From: Candidatus Methanorbis basalitermitum
GTDB taxonomy: Archaea; Halobacteriota; Methanomicrobia; Methanomicrobiales; Methanocorpusculaceae
DNA length: 50,217 nt
Direction of reading: 5' to 3'
NCBI GenBank assembly: GCA_031287415.1
Contig: JAITSY010000028.1
Span: forward strand, 1 to 50,217
Shown: positions 27,569 through 37,059 of the stretch, piece after piece
Layout of the letters: every line of letters starts with the position of its first letter
How positions within the stretch are numbered: position 1 is the first letter of the stretch
Program-made: the position numbers and the translations under genes
The notes under the pieces: generated by a model
What the model was told of the DNA's origin: nothing
Databases searched by the model: none
What the model saw: the letters and a program-made list of their open reading frames with translations, nothing else

Positions 27569-28581
27569 ATGATCGAATACGAAAGCAATCATAGAGTCTT
27601 TGGGCATGAGTCGAGAGATCGTGCAGCTACCACAAGCATCGGCTTCGAACAGCAAACCTGGACAGCAGCGGGTATTTTGCGCGACAATATGGATGTGACC
27701 GAGTATGAGCACGTCGTTTTGGAGATTGTCTTTCAGAAAATATATTTCGGACCAATTCGAGGAGAGATACCGCGAACTGGAAGCTGACGACGACATGGAG
27801 GATAAGGACACATACTCAGAGGTGAACGTTCTCTTCGTGCCGCCTTCGGCGCGATGAAACGTCATCTCCGAAGCCGCACACAAGGAAAAATCGGGGGCAC
27901 CGTCATTGACGATGCTATGCGTGCCATTGGGGGGAGAAACAAGCGCTGAAAGACAGCCTGCCGAAGAACTACGCCCGTGACGAACTGGACACACGCCGCC
28001 TCAGAAACGTGATTGACCTCTTTACCAACATTCGGATGCTCGAACATTTGCCGGCAGGCAGATAGCAAAGACATCCGTTGTCACTCCTATGAATATTCCC
28101 TCTCTTTGTTTACCGAACAAGAAGGCATACGCGCTGGAGAGTTCTACACGCCGTCCTGCATCATGCAGAAACGCTTGTTTATATTTTGCAACCATTCAAA
28201 AATATAATATACTATCTGCGCTGAGGTCCTGGCGGGATGGTTGTGCAGTCCACCTAGTTTCTGAAAAATCCTGCGGGAAGCATCAACAACCGATCTATAT
28301 TCGATGGCAGAATTCCAACCCGACCACCCCACGAGATGATGCTGATGAATCTTGCCCCTCGCACTATCAAGGCTAATCTCTACAAGTTCAATGCAGACAC
28401 GTTCTACAACGACCTGCACCCAACCTTAAAAACCGACTTCATCCCTGCCAATTCGCCGTTCAATCTCTTGGACTGGAACGACGGTTCTCTGAATGATGAC
28501 CCTCACTGGAAGTACGGGCTGCCGCCTTGGGGTAATGCCAACTCTGCATGGCTGCAGCAAACCGCAAATAGTACGCTCTAG
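27569..28581 (+). pseudogene. hsdM: Type I restriction-modification methylase HsdM, decayed
   Basis: HsdM is the N6-adenine methylase subunit of type I systems. Recognisable pieces occur in order. IGFEQQTWTAAGILRDNMD and EYEHVVLEIVFQKIYF come first. After a frameshift near 27750 come DQFEERYRELEAD and VNVLFVPPSAR, then a TGA. KIGGTVIDDAMRAI follows, then the frame shifts again to PKNYARDELDTRRLRNVIDL. YEYSLSLFTEQEGIRAGEFY precedes a deletion of the SAM-binding part. The last piece is NADTFYNDLHPTLKTDF with the catalytic NPPF changed to NSPF. No hsdS or hsdR is seen. It lies between tRNA-Leu and ilvC. Confidence 0.88.
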
Positions 28582-28603
28582 GAGGATATTGAGGGGATCT
28601 ATA

Positions 28604-29590
28604 TTATTTTCTGCCGGAGACGATCCGGCGGACCTCTCCGCCGACTCTCTCCAGCTCACATTCTTTTTCGAGCCGCACCAATGATGCATACTGCGGACGG
28701 TTCACCTGATTCTCCAAAAGCCACTCGCGGGCGAATATTCCGGATCGGATCTCGGCAAAAATCTCCCTCATCGCTGCCCGAGATTCCTGGCCGATAACTC
28801 GTGGACCGCGGGTCAGACCACCATAACCTGCGGTTTTTGAGACTGAATCATGCATCTTTGTAAACCCGCCTTCATACAACAGATCCACAACAAGTTTCAG
28901 TTCATGCATGCACTCGTAGTATGCCATTTCAGGCTCACAGCCGGCTTCGACCAGCGTGCCGTAGGCCTCTTTCATAAGATTTACAACGCCGCCGCAGAGA
29001 ACCGTCTGCTCACCGAAGAGATCCGTCTCCGTCTCCTCTGCGAACGTTGACTCCAGGATTACGGATCTGGCAGATCCTATCCCTTTTGCAAATGCAAGCG
29101 CCGTCTGTTTCGCCTGTCCCGTTGCGTCCTGATGCACGGCGATAAGAGAAGCAACGCCAGAACCTGCGAGGAAAAGTCTGCGGACCTGCGGCCCAACCCC
29201 TTTGGGTGCAACCAGCACCACGTCCAGATTTGGCGGCGGGGTGATCTGGCCGTAGTGAACATTGAAGCCGTGGGCAAACACGATTGTCTGTCCATCATGC
29301 GTCCATGGCAGAACATCGCGGTGGAAGATCTCCGCAGCAGATTCATCAGGAACAAGCATCGCAAAAACATCAGCCTGACGGACGGCATCGCATACCGGCA
29401 TTGCGGAAAATCCATCGAGGCTTGCAGCCTCAAAACTCTTTCCCGGGCGAACACCCACGATCACCGCAAGACCGCTGCCCCGCAGATTTTGGGCCTGGGC
29501 ACGCCCCTGCGAGCCGTAGCCAATGACTGCCACCGTTTTTCCGGCAAGACATGACCAGTTAACGTCAGCGTCATAGTATTTTTTCAGCAT
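28604..29590 (-). CDS. ilvC: Ketol-acid reductoisomerase
   Basis: Second common step of valine, leucine and isoleucine synthesis: NADPH-dependent isomeroreduction of acetolactate and acetohydroxybutyrate. The 328-residue class I enzyme has the dinucleotide fold GYGSQGRAQAQNLR (residues 24-37) and a C-terminal knotted domain with the metal ligands (AEETETDLFGEQTVLCGG; YECMHELKLVVDLLYEGG). It is complete. It stands alone; ilvBN, ilvD and leu genes are not beside it. Its stop is 22 bp from the end of the hsdM wreck. Confidence 0.96.
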   Translation of the reverse strand: MLKKYYDADVNWSCLAGKTVAVIGYGSQGRAQAQNLRGSGLAVIVGVRPGKSFEAASLDGFSAMPVCDAVRQADVFAMLVPDESAAEIFHRDVLPWTHDGQTIVFAHGFNVHYGQITPPPNLDVVLVAPKGVGPQVRRLFLAGSGVASLIAVHQDATGQAKQTALAFAKGIGSARSVILESTFAEETETDLFGEQTVLCGGVVNLMKEAYGTLVEAGCEPEMAYYECMHELKLVVDLLYEGGFTKMHDSVSKTAGYGGLTRGPRVIGQESRAAMREIFAEIRSGIFAREWLLENQVNRPQYASLVRLEKECELERVGGEVRRIVSGRK

Positions 29591-29901
29591 ACGTGTCAGT
29601 GATAAATAGGGCTGAATACATATAAAGGATAACGCCTGGATGACGTTCCAGCATCATGCTGTTGCTGCACGCCAATGCAACGACGAGAATTCCCACGGAG
29701 ACCGAAGAACCACCGGCGGAGCCGATAGAAAAACTTGTGGCGTCTTTTTCTTTGTCAGCAGAATAGCCCCTACCGAGCGGGAGTACCTGTCAGAGAGAAA
29801 GGTTTTTCTGTATGAAAAGTAGGTAATATGGAATTAGAATGCAGTCTTGGATAGTATATAATATCGCACGTCAAATATTAATGTAAGAAGTTATACAAAA
29901 A
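29591..29901. other. Gap upstream of ilvC
   Basis: Carries the presumed ilvC promoter on the minus strand (an AT-rich patch 29600-29630) and nothing else recognised. The segment at 29868-29890 (AATATTAATGT then AAGAA) resembles sequence beside the M copy at 44294. Confidence 0.4.
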
Positions 29902-29943
29902 TTTGAAGAACAGCCCCCATTCAAACTGATAATTCTGAAAAAT
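29902..29943 (-). repeat. M element copy 4, partial
   Basis: On the minus strand TCAGAATTATCAGTTTGAAT then a G-rich interruption and CTGTTCTTCAAAT; only the 5' part of the element is present. It directly abuts the end of the ribB pseudogene. Confidence 0.75.
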
Positions 29944-30593
29944 TCAGGCAGCAGCTTTGCGCCGTTCCCACCCGCCCAGCACTTCCCGGCCTTCAACGAA
30001 AGCGAGTCCGTGTTCCTATGCATATCTCTTTGCCCCTTCCGCGTCAAAGGCAAAACCATCATCTGCCATCATCTCACAGATCGTAACCTCGAGTGGAACT
30101 CCTGCTATCTTTGCAAGAGCAACCGACATCTCCATCTAACCACAACGCAGGTCCAGCAGGCCGTCTACCGCGCGCAGAAGCGCCATGTGATCTTGGGTAC
30201 GGAACTTGTCTGAGAATATCTCCATCTCATCGGCCTCAAAATCTTTTACGTACCCTGCTATTGAGGCGACGGTCAGTACCCGATCGCGGTCGGTGACGCC
30301 AGTATAGGTACCGCGGTGGTTCACCCGCAAAAAACGAGGAATGATTATGCCAATCATAGGGTACATCGGCCTGCTGTTTCTACAATGTCCCCTGCAAACT
30401 GCAGTGCATCCAAAGCGAATGGCAGTCAAAAAGCCTTTGTGGCTTGCCCTGAGATTGCCTTACAGATCAGACCGCCGGCGTCTTTGTGAGACAGCCAAAC
30501 CATTTCTGACGTGAGTGCAGAGGAGAGAATGACAATATCTGTCTCTTTTTCACGGTTGTCAAAGTAGTACAACAAAATTACTTTGCCCTGCAT
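29944..30593 (-). pseudogene. ribB: 3,4-dihydroxy-2-butanone-4-phosphate synthase (RibB), decayed
   Basis: RibB makes the four-carbon unit of riboflavin. The remnant starts 20 bp after ribK: MQGKVILLYYFDNREKETDI keeps the acidic catalytic motif, then DAGGLICKAISGQATKAF ends in a TGA. After a frameshift comes LPFALDALQFAGD. Another shift leads to LRVNHRGTYTGVTDRDRVLT and KFRTQDHMALLRAVDGLLDL, followed by an in-frame TAG at about 30136. MEMSVALAKIAGVPLEVTIC follows, then a second in-frame TAG before EHGLAFVEGREVL. It ends at 29944. Two frameshifts and two ambers make it non-functional unless another copy exists elsewhere. Confidence 0.9.
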
Positions 30594-30613
30594 CAGGGAT
30601 TATCAGTACCTCA

Positions 30614-31297
30614 TCAATCAGATCCAATCTTCACCACAACACTGTCATTATCCGCAAGTCCGAGTGTTCCGCGAAGGGGAACGCCCGAGATAACCTCAAT
30701 AATATCCTCTGGATAATGGGTGCGCCCAGGCACAATGATCGCACAGGGAATGTTCTCAATTCTGCAGGGGAGGCCGCGGGCCTCACCGAAGGTCCGGTGT
30801 TCGTCGGAAAAACCTGGGATACTCGTCCACTCCAGCGTGTCGATCCGCTTTCTGACCTGAACACTCTGCGGATTGAGCTTGATGTTCAGTGTCCCCAAAT
30901 AAGGGACAAATCCGCAAAGGTTGGTGAATTTTTTCTGATAGTGGGGAATTGACATATAATATCTACCCTCGCCAACACCGGATATCACGTTTCCAGTCAG
31001 CATGTAATGTCCACCGATCCTATCAAAAATTTTACAGTACTCAGAGAATTCGCGGCGGAGCAGATCCTCACCTGCCTTTGTCACCAGGATAGATGGTCCC
31101 GATGACTCGGTAGTCCGGGAGATGAGATGTGCTGTCTCCAGCGATCGGAGACGGCGCGAGGCGGTTTGCTGGCTGATTCCCATCTGAGCGCCAAGACTTT
31201 TGGTTGAAAGGCAGACCTGGCCTTTGCATCCCCCCATTGCTGCAATGCGCTTCAGACAGAGTGTTTCCTCTGCATCGACGGTAACCATAATACTCAT
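30614..31297 (-). CDS. ribK: CTP-dependent riboflavin kinase with N-terminal HTH (RbkR type)
   Basis: Archaeal riboflavin kinase uses CTP to make FMN. Here it carries an N-terminal winged helix, the arrangement of the bifunctional regulator-kinase RbkR. The 227-residue protein has the HTH at about 20-85 (STKSLGAQMGISQQTASRRL) and the kinase barrel from about 100 (LTGNVISGVGEGRYYMS, FVPYLGTLNIKL, IVPGRTHYPEDIIEVI). The ATG at 31297 has a TATA box (31311-31320) about 20 bp upstream, suggesting a nearly leaderless mRNA. The neighbouring ribB is dead, so its likely regulatory target at this locus is lost. Confidence 0.93.
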   Translation of the reverse strand: MSIMVTVDAEETLCLKRIAAMGGCKGQVCLSTKSLGAQMGISQQTASRRLRSLETAHLISRTTESSGPSILVTKAGEDLLRREFSEYCKIFDRIGGHYMLTGNVISGVGEGRYYMSIPHYQKKFTNLCGFVPYLGTLNIKLNPQSVQVRKRIDTLEWTSIPGFSDEHRTFGEARGLPCRIENIPCAIIVPGRTHYPEDIIEVISGVPLRGTLGLADNDSVVVKIGSD

Positions 31298-31398
31298 TGT
31301 TGGGTTTGTTAATATATATGGGTTGCTGTACGGAATTTCGTGTATTGACGAATTCGATAACCAACTTTTTACGTAAGAAACGAAATACACTATATTGT
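31298..31398. promoter_or_regulatory. Divergent promoter ribK / mevalonate-cluster regulator, with operator-like dyad
   Basis: 101 bp between two divergent genes. TATA-like ATATATATT at 31311-31320 serves ribK. Toward the regulator, ATACACTATATTGT precedes the ATG. An imperfect dyad GAATTTCGT...ACGAATTC spans 31333-31355, and AAACGAAATACAC at 31378-31390 repeats part of it in inverted form. RbkR or the XRE regulator could bind here; that is inference. Confidence 0.5.
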
Positions 31399-32109
31399 AT
31401 GAAACTAGGTCTACGTCAGCAGCTTGCCGAAAAAATGGCCGGTGAAATAACGCTTTCTGACGCGCCAGGAAAAGCTCTGAAAAAGTGGAGATCCGGTTTT
31501 CAGATTGCCCCAGGAATATTGGCTAACCACCTTGGCATATCGCCGTCCGTCATCAGTGACTACGAGGGCAGCCGGAGGAAAAGCCCGGGAACGGGAGTCG
31601 TCAGAAAGATCGTAGATACGCTTTTGGATATTGATGAGGAAAGCGGTGGCAAGTACCTTCAAAAGTACGGCAAACTGCTATTCTCTGATTATGACGGCGA
31701 AGTGATCTATGATATCCACGATTTCGCCTCACCAGTTCCAATTCGAAAGTTGTCAGAACTGATCGAATGCACCCTGCTCTGCGGTTCCGAAGATCATCAG
31801 ATCTTCGGCTACACCGTGATAAACAGCCAAAATGCAATTTTAAACCTGTCTCCAAGTGAGTTCAACCGCATCTACGGCTGGAGCACTGAACGTGCCCTAA
31901 TCTTTACAGACGTTTCTACCGGTAAGTCCCCGATGATTGCAATTCGGGTGACACTGTTCAAACCTCCGTACGTCATTCTCCAAGGGATTGACATGGATCA
32001 CGTGCATACGCTCGTGAAACTGCTTGCAGCAAAAGATCGCATCACAGTATTATGCACGTCGCTTGGTGTGCAAGAAATAATTATTCGCCTGAGGAATGCA
32101 AAATGGTAG
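31399..32109 (+). CDS. XRE-type transcriptional regulator of the HMG-CoA synthase cluster
   Basis: A 236-residue protein. The N-terminal helix-turn-helix of the XRE type ([20 protein letters not shown], about residues 42-61) is followed by an effector-like domain of unknown ligand ([36 protein letters not shown]). It belongs to the COG1709-like archaeal regulators often placed before HMG-CoA synthase. It overlaps that gene by 7 bp, so it probably regulates isoprenoid precursor supply (inference). The ATG at 31399 was chosen over upstream codons that lie in the promoter. Confidence 0.85.
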   Translation: MKLGLRQQLAEKMAGEITLSDAPGKALKKWRSGFQIAPGILANHLGISPSVISDYEGSRRKSPGTGVVRKIVDTLLDIDEESGGKYLQKYGKLLFSDYDGEVIYDIHDFASPVPIRKLSELIECTLLCGSEDHQIFGYTVINSQNAILNLSPSEFNRIYGWSTERALIFTDVSTGKSPMIAIRVTLFKPPYVILQGIDMDHVHTLVKLLAAKDRITVLCTSLGVQEIIIRLRNAKW

Positions 32110-33146
32110 GAATCATTACCTACGGGGCGTATATCCCCCGTTATAGAATTAAGGTCGAGGAGATCGCACGCGTCTGGGGAGGAAATGCCGCAGAAATTAC
32201 GGGCGGTCTCGGTGTTATCGAAAAAGCCGTTCCCGACTATGATGAAGACACCGCAACATTTGCGGTGGAGGCAACACGCAGCGCTCTTTGCCGCAGAATC
32301 GTTGACCCCAAAGAGATCAAAGCGATCTACGTGGGTTCAGAGTCGCACCCGTATGCTGTCAAGCCGACCTCAGTAACCGTTGGGGAAGCCATCGGTGCAA
32401 CCCCGGTGATGACTGCAGCTGATTACGAATTTGCCTGCAAAGCTGGAACTGCGGGTATTCAGACCGCTATGGGTCTTGTTGGGGCTGGTATGATGAACTA
32501 CGCCATTGCCATCGGTGCTGACACCGCACAAGGTGCGCCGGGCGATGCACTGGAGTACACCGCAGCGGCAGGAGGAGCCGCGTATGTTATCGGAAACGAT
32601 GATCCGATTGCAGTGATCAGCCACACCTGTTCGTTTTCGACCGATACACCGGACTTCTGGCGCCGTGAGGGTGCAGACTATCCCCGCCATGGCGGACGGT
32701 TCTCTGGGGAGCCAGGATACTTCAAGCATGTGATTGGCGCAGCCAAGATGATGCTTGCAGACATGGGAACAAAACCCTCGGACTACGATTACGCAGTTTT
32801 CCACCAACCAAACGCGAAGTTCCCGCAGAAAGCAGCAGCAAGGCTCGGCTTCTCCCAGGATCAGATCAAGACTGGTCTTCTGGTTTCGCGTCTCGGCAAC
32901 ACCTACAGCGGCGCAGTTCCGCTCGGTCTTGCGGCAGTGCTTGATGTCGCAAAACCCGGTGACAAAATATTCATTACGAGCTACGGAAGCGGCTCCGGGT
33001 CAGATGCATTCGACATTACGGTGACGGATGCAATCCATGACAAAATTGATCGTTCTCGTGGCCCAACAGTTGATGCGATGCTTGCGGATGCAAAGTACCT
33101 TGATTATGCGGTGTATGCCCGCCACAAAGGAAAAATCAAGACATGA
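32103..33146 (+). CDS. Hydroxymethylglutaryl-CoA synthase, archaeal type
   Basis: Condenses acetoacetyl-CoA and acetyl-CoA to HMG-CoA, the committed entry to the mevalonate route for archaeal lipids. The 347-residue protein has the acyl-accepting cysteine in [11 protein letters not shown] (C112), glutamate in [12 protein letters not shown] (E80) and histidine in [10 protein letters not shown] (near 234). The ATG at 32103 overlaps the regulator's end; the upstream frame (from 32052) lies in that gene. It is followed after 9 bp by thiolase and DUF35. Archaeal thiolase, HMG-CoA synthase and DUF35 form one channelled complex. Confidence 0.96.
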   Translation: MVGIITYGAYIPRYRIKVEEIARVWGGNAAEITGGLGVIEKAVPDYDEDTATFAVEATRSALCRRIVDPKEIKAIYVGSESHPYAVKPTSVTVGEAIGATPVMTAADYEFACKAGTAGIQTAMGLVGAGMMNYAIAIGADTAQGAPGDALEYTAAAGGAAYVIGNDDPIAVISHTCSFSTDTPDFWRREGADYPRHGGRFSGEPGYFKHVIGAAKMMLADMGTKPSDYDYAVFHQPNAKFPQKAAARLGFSQDQIKTGLLVSRLGNTYSGAVPLGLAAVLDVAKPGDKIFITSYGSGSGSDAFDITVTDAIHDKIDRSRGPTVDAMLADAKYLDYAVYARHKGKIKT

Positions 33147-33155
33147 GGTGCTGAA

Positions 33156-34319
33156 ATGAGAGATGTAGCAGTTATTGGCGCTGGAATTACGGCATTCGGA
33201 GAGCTTTGGAACACCTCGTTCCGTGAAATGTGTACAGAAGCAGGGGTGAAAGCACTTGAGGATGCGAATGTTGCAGGTGAACAGATCGATGCTATGTTTG
33301 TCGGTTCGATGTCGGCAGGCAGATTCATCGGTCAGGAACACGTCGGTGCACTTGTTGCAGATTACGTCGGTCTTGGCGGGGATTTGCACATTCCTGCGAC
33401 CCGTGTGGAAGCAGCATGCGCCTCCGGTGGCCTTGCGTTTCGCCAGGCCGTCGCAGCCGTAGCATCGGGAATGTCCGATATTGTGGTTGCAGCCGGTGTT
33501 GAGAAGATGACTGATGTATCGGACGCAACTGATGTTTTAGCCGGTGCAGCAGATAGGGAGTGGGAAAGTTTTGCGGGGGCAACTTTTCCGGGTCTCTATG
33601 CGATGATCGCCTGTGACTACATGAACAAGTATGGTCTGACTCGTGAGCAGCTGGCACAGGTTGCAGTGAAAAACCACTACCACGGCGCAAAAAACCCGTT
33701 TGCTCAGTTTAGATCCGAAATTACGCAGTCCACGGTGCTGAAATCGACACTGGTCGCTTCTCCATTGCGGTTGTTCGACTGTTCCCCGGTGTCCGATGGT
33801 GCGGCGGTAGTTATTGTCTGCCCATTTAAACGTGCAAAGGAGTTTACCGATACGCCAATTCGGGTGCTGACCTCCACACAGTCAGGAGATACCATTGCCC
33901 TCCACGACCGTCCAGATTTTTCCACGATGGGTGCTACGGTTGCTGCCGGAAACTCTGCATTCAAACAGGCGAAGCTAGAGAGAAAAGACATTGACTTTGT
34001 TGAGGTCCACGATTGTTTCACGATTGCAGAACTTTGTGCTATCGAGGATCTCGGCTTTGTTCCAAAGGGAACTGCAGGCAAGTTCACCGAGGAAGGACAG
34101 ACGCAGATTGGTGGCAAGCTCCCAGTCAACACTTCCGGTGGTTTGAAGTCCTGTGGTCACCCGGTTGGTGCTACCGGTATCAAGCAGGTCTGGGAAGTAG
34201 TCCAGCAGCTTCGCGGCGAGGCTGGTAAGCGTCAGATTGACGGCGCCGAGATCGGTATGACCCAGAACGTGGGCGGTACCGGGGCTACGGTTGTGTCGCA
34301 TATTTTCGGAAGGGCGTAA
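33156..34319 (+). CDS. Acetyl-CoA C-acetyltransferase (thiolase) of the HMG-CoA synthase complex
   Basis: Joins two acetyl-CoA to acetoacetyl-CoA. The 387-residue protein has the nucleophile cysteine in [11 protein letters not shown] (C88), the histidine region [10 protein letters not shown] and the C-terminal CGHPVGATG with the second cysteine near residue 332. It is placed between HMG-CoA synthase and DUF35, with 9 and 3 bp spacing, as in other euryarchaea. GGTG precedes the start. Confidence 0.95.
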   Translation: MRDVAVIGAGITAFGELWNTSFREMCTEAGVKALEDANVAGEQIDAMFVGSMSAGRFIGQEHVGALVADYVGLGGDLHIPATRVEAACASGGLAFRQAVAAVASGMSDIVVAAGVEKMTDVSDATDVLAGAADREWESFAGATFPGLYAMIACDYMNKYGLTREQLAQVAVKNHYHGAKNPFAQFRSEITQSTVLKSTLVASPLRLFDCSPVSDGAAVVIVCPFKRAKEFTDTPIRVLTSTQSGDTIALHDRPDFSTMGATVAAGNSAFKQAKLERKDIDFVEVHDCFTIAELCAIEDLGFVPKGTAGKFTEEGQTQIGGKLPVNTSGGLKSCGHPVGATGIKQVWEVVQQLRGEAGKRQIDGAEIGMTQNVGGTGATVVSHIFGRA

Positions 34320-34322
34320 ACG

Positions 34323-34718
34323 ATGACAGTTGCACGATTTTGGAGAGCGATTCCCCAGAGATACAATATGGTTGGCACGAAGTGCAAGACCTGCGGTAAG
34401 GTGTTTTTCCCGCCGCGTTCCGTCTGCCCGCACTGCCGCCGCAACGGCAAGATTGTGGAGTACAAGTGTTCCGGCAAAGGAGAGGTCCTGACTTTTTCTG
34501 TCATTCACTCGGCGAGTGATCAGTATGCGGCGATGAAGCCGTACGTGCTCGCTATTGTTGAACTGGAGGAAGGAACCCGCATGACGACGCAGATCATCTG
34601 CGAACCCGAAGAGGTCTACATCGGCATGCCAGTAAAGTCGGTGTTCCGCGTGCTTGACCGTGAGGGAACGGAGGGCATCATTCACTATGGTACGAAGTTC
34701 GTGCCAAATTTGGCATAA
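34323..34718 (+). CDS. DUF35 OB-fold / zinc-ribbon protein of the thiolase-HMGCS complex
   Basis: A 131-residue protein with a rubredoxin-like zinc ribbon (CKTCG, C21/C24; CPHC, C35/C38), then an OB-fold (GKGEVLTFSVIHSASDQYAA). In the archaeal complex this subunit bridges thiolase and HMG-CoA synthase and holds the CoA substrate in a shared site. It follows thiolase by 3 bp. Intact; last gene of the operon. Confidence 0.93.
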   Translation: MTVARFWRAIPQRYNMVGTKCKTCGKVFFPPRSVCPHCRRNGKIVEYKCSGKGEVLTFSVIHSASDQYAAMKPYVLAIVELEEGTRMTTQIICEPEEVYIGMPVKSVFRVLDREGTEGIIHYGTKFVPNLA

Positions 34719-34744
34719 TTTTCTTTTTTTGTTTGGTATATCTG

Positions 34745-35107
34745 TCACATTTGTGTTTCTGATAAAAAATCTATCCGAAAAAGCGTTAGATATCGTGTTT
34801 TTCGAGCAATGGCAGCCGAAACTTGCAGTATTGTTCCCCAGGTGAGAACATGGCTGTCATAGAGCGTGCGAAGCGCCTTCGGGCACTCTCGCACCGTCTC
34901 GGGATCCATCGGATTCGCTACCTCCGGCATAGATGCAGAAGCATTGGCAATTCCCTCACTTTCAAAGAATTCATGCGCCGTTACCTGTTCTGTCTCCGGT
35001 TTGCATTCCTCTTTTGAAAAAATCGGGGCGATGTAACGCTCAGACATGGGCGGAAAATCCAACTTTACTGTCTTGATCAGATAGTCCCTGGCTTTTTGAG
35101 TATCCAC
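34745..35107 (-). CDS. Hypothetical protein fragment, possibly from a broken gene
   Basis: A 120-codon frame. The first ~80 residues look like protein (TVKLDFPPMSERYIAPIFSK; ETEQVTAHEFFESEGIANAS; MDPETVRECPKALRTLYD); the tail is doubtful. Coding-like sequence continues upstream in other frames to about 35444, so this is probably the C-terminal part of a frameshifted gene. Family not recognised. Confidence 0.35.
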   Translation of the reverse strand: MDTQKARDYLIKTVKLDFPPMSERYIAPIFSKEECKPETEQVTAHEFFESEGIANASASMPEVANPMDPETVRECPKALRTLYDSHVLTWGTILQVSAAIARKTRYLTLFRIDFLSETQM

Positions 35108-35538
35108 CCCTCACGGGAAAACATAGGCTTCTTGCAATCCAAAGACACCTGCGCCGTTCCAAGATTGTTCATTGCCGACTGCAGTGTCAGGAGAGCCAGC
35201 TTCGCTCGTCATTCGATATCCAGCCGATTTTGAGCGTTTCCCCCCATCAATATCGGCTAACCCTCACATCAGCCGTCTTCTTGCCTTCGTGCAACACCGC
35301 CGAATCAATTCGGACAAATGCAAATAGCGTATCATCGTGCAGACCGGTGGCATTTTCCTCAAAATTGCAGCACACAGAGTGGACATTCGCCGGAGCACAG
35401 CGCAGCCAAAATATCCTGCGATATCGAGATGCCGGGCACATCATCGACCATAACAGTTCTTATTTTTGTCTTTACAGTTCTTTATGTGTTTTTACCATGG
35501 GACGTGCTCTCTCCGCCGGACATGCAGAGAAATGATTA

Positions 35539-35564
35539 GCTGCACACCCCTGATAGAGGTGTGC
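35539..35564 (+). repeat. H1 palindromic element, short copy
   Basis: GCTGCACACCCCTGATAGAG then GTGTGC, followed by CGTGCAAC. Intergenic. Confidence 0.85.
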
Positions 35565-35754
35565 CGTGCAACTAGTCCAGTATCCGCAGAACCCACCCGA
35601 ACATAGACCTCGGTATCCGCGGGCAGTAAAATATAGTATCATTATGGATGGCAGCAGCTGCCTTCCGACACTTGACAGCTGTGGGCAACGGGGGGGACGG
35701 ATTTTGTCCGCCCCAAACGCGACGAGTGCAAGGGGCATCACCCTCGATGACAAC

Positions 35755-37059
35755 CTACCAGGCCTGATTTGCCAGCCCATTTTGTTTTATCGGAGCACGG
35801 CCTATAGGATGAACCGTTTCCGCAATCGCCTTTGTCAGCGTTTCAAGACCCTGCAACAGCAACTCATCCTCGATGGTCAGTGGCGGCATAATCTTCACCA
35901 CCGTATCCTCCCTGCCGGACAACTCAAGAATCAGACCGTTTTCAAAGCAAAGCTGGCGGATCCTCTGCGCGGTTCCTGCTGGATAGAAACCAAAGTCAAT
36001 GCCCCACATCAGACCGAGTCCGCGGAACATCAGCGTCGGATCAATCAACCGCAGATGAGACACGAGAAACTCCGCAACGATGTGACCCTTGCGGACCGTC
36101 TCTGCCTCAAGATCGTGCTCAAGCATGTACTCAATCGCAGCCTTTCCTGCAACAAATGCCAGCTGAAAACCACGGAATGTACCGTTGTGCTCTCCAGGCA
36201 ACAAAACATCATACTCCGGTTTCACCAGAGCAATTGAGCACGGCATGCCAATACCACCGATGGACTTTGCCATCACCACAATATCCGGGACAATGCCTGC
36301 CCGTTCGAAGGAGAAGAACGAGCCTGTTCTGCTGCAACCGGACTGAATTTCATCGCAGATCAGCAGCAGATCATGCTTGTCACAGAGGGCACGGATGTCC
36401 CGCAGCCATTCATTCGACACAATATTAATACCGCCCTCGCCCTGTATCGCCTCAACAATAATCGCCGCAGGCTTGTCCACGCCACAATGGTCATCAGTGA
36501 GCAACATATCGATGTACGCAATCGTATCCAGTCCAGGCATCGTCGATGGATGCGGGACATGCGTAACATTACCCAGAGCAACCCCGCAGGCATCCCGGGC
36601 TGACCGTTCAGTTGTCAGCGACAACGAGCCGAGTGACATTCCATGGAATGCGCCCATCAGGGCAAAAATATTCGATCTCCCCTTGACTTTTCTCGCGATC
36701 TTGAGTGCCACCTCCACTGCATTCGTACCGGTCGGGCCAGGAAACAAAACCTTATAATCAAATCCCCGTGGAATGAGGATCGACTTCTCCAGACACTCGA
36801 TAAACTCCCCCTTGGCTATCGAGTACATGTCAAGGCCGTGAAGAAGACCATCAGCCATTAAATACTCGACTACCTTTCCTTTGATATAGTCATTATTGTG
36901 ACCATAGTTGCAGCTTCCTGCCCCACAGAGGAAATCTATGTATTCCTTCCCACTCTGATCGATCAATACTGACCCTTTCGCTTTCGAGAAAATAACTGGA
37001 TATTTTCTGCAGTACGATCTTACATTGCTTTCGAACGTTTCGAATGCCGTGGATTCCAT
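35755..37059 (-). CDS. Class III aminotransferase, diaminobutyrate (EctB)-like
   Basis: PLP enzyme close to L-2,4-diaminobutyrate:2-oxoglutarate aminotransferases, which aminate aspartate semialdehyde. The 434-residue protein starts ESTAFETFESNVRSYCRKYP, like EctB. It has FLCGAGSCNYGHNN, the cofactor aspartate in LLICDEIQSGCSRTG and the PLP lysine in DIVVMAKSIGGIG (about 264). No ectA or ectC is nearby, so ectoine is unlikely. The decarboxylase upstream on the same strand suggests a diaminobutyrate-to-diaminopropane or related polyamine route (inference). The ATG at 37059 is preferred; the frame opens 13 codons earlier. Other omega-aminotransferase substrates remain possible. Confidence 0.85.
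   Translation of the reverse strand: MESTAFETFESNVRSYCRKYPVIFSKAKGSVLIDQSGKEYIDFLCGAGSCNYGHNNDYIKGKVVEYLMADGLLHGLDMYSIAKGEFIECLEKSILIPRGFDYKVLFPGPTGTNAVEVALKIARKVKGRSNIFALMGAFHGMSLGSLSLTTERSARDACGVALGNVTHVPHPSTMPGLDTIAYIDMLLTDDHCGVDKPAAIIVEAIQGEGGINIVSNEWLRDIRALCDKHDLLLICDEIQSGCSRTGSFFSFERAGIVPDIVVMAKSIGGIGMPCSIALVKPEYDVLLPGEHNGTFRGFQLAFVAGKAAIEYMLEHDLEAETVRKGHIVAEFLVSHLRLIDPTLMFRGLGLMWGIDFGFYPAGTAQRIRQLCFENGLILELSGREDTVVKIMPPLTIEDELLLQGLETLTKAIAETVHPIGRAPIKQNGLANQAW

Larger units (their letters stand above)
34719..35754. other. Decayed 1-kb region after the mevalonate operon
   Basis: Holds the fragment 34745-35107 and, further on the minus strand, coding-like patches in other frames (GLHDDTLFAFVRIDSAVLHE near 35340; LTLQSAMNNLGTAQVSLDC near 35170). 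These may all be one broken gene. An H1 copy lies at 35539-35564. No intact gene. Confidence 0.45.

Noticed and set aside
27554-27994. 146-codon minus-strand frame over hsdM remains
   Set aside because: The plus strand carries recognisable HsdM blocks, so the antisense frame is a shadow.
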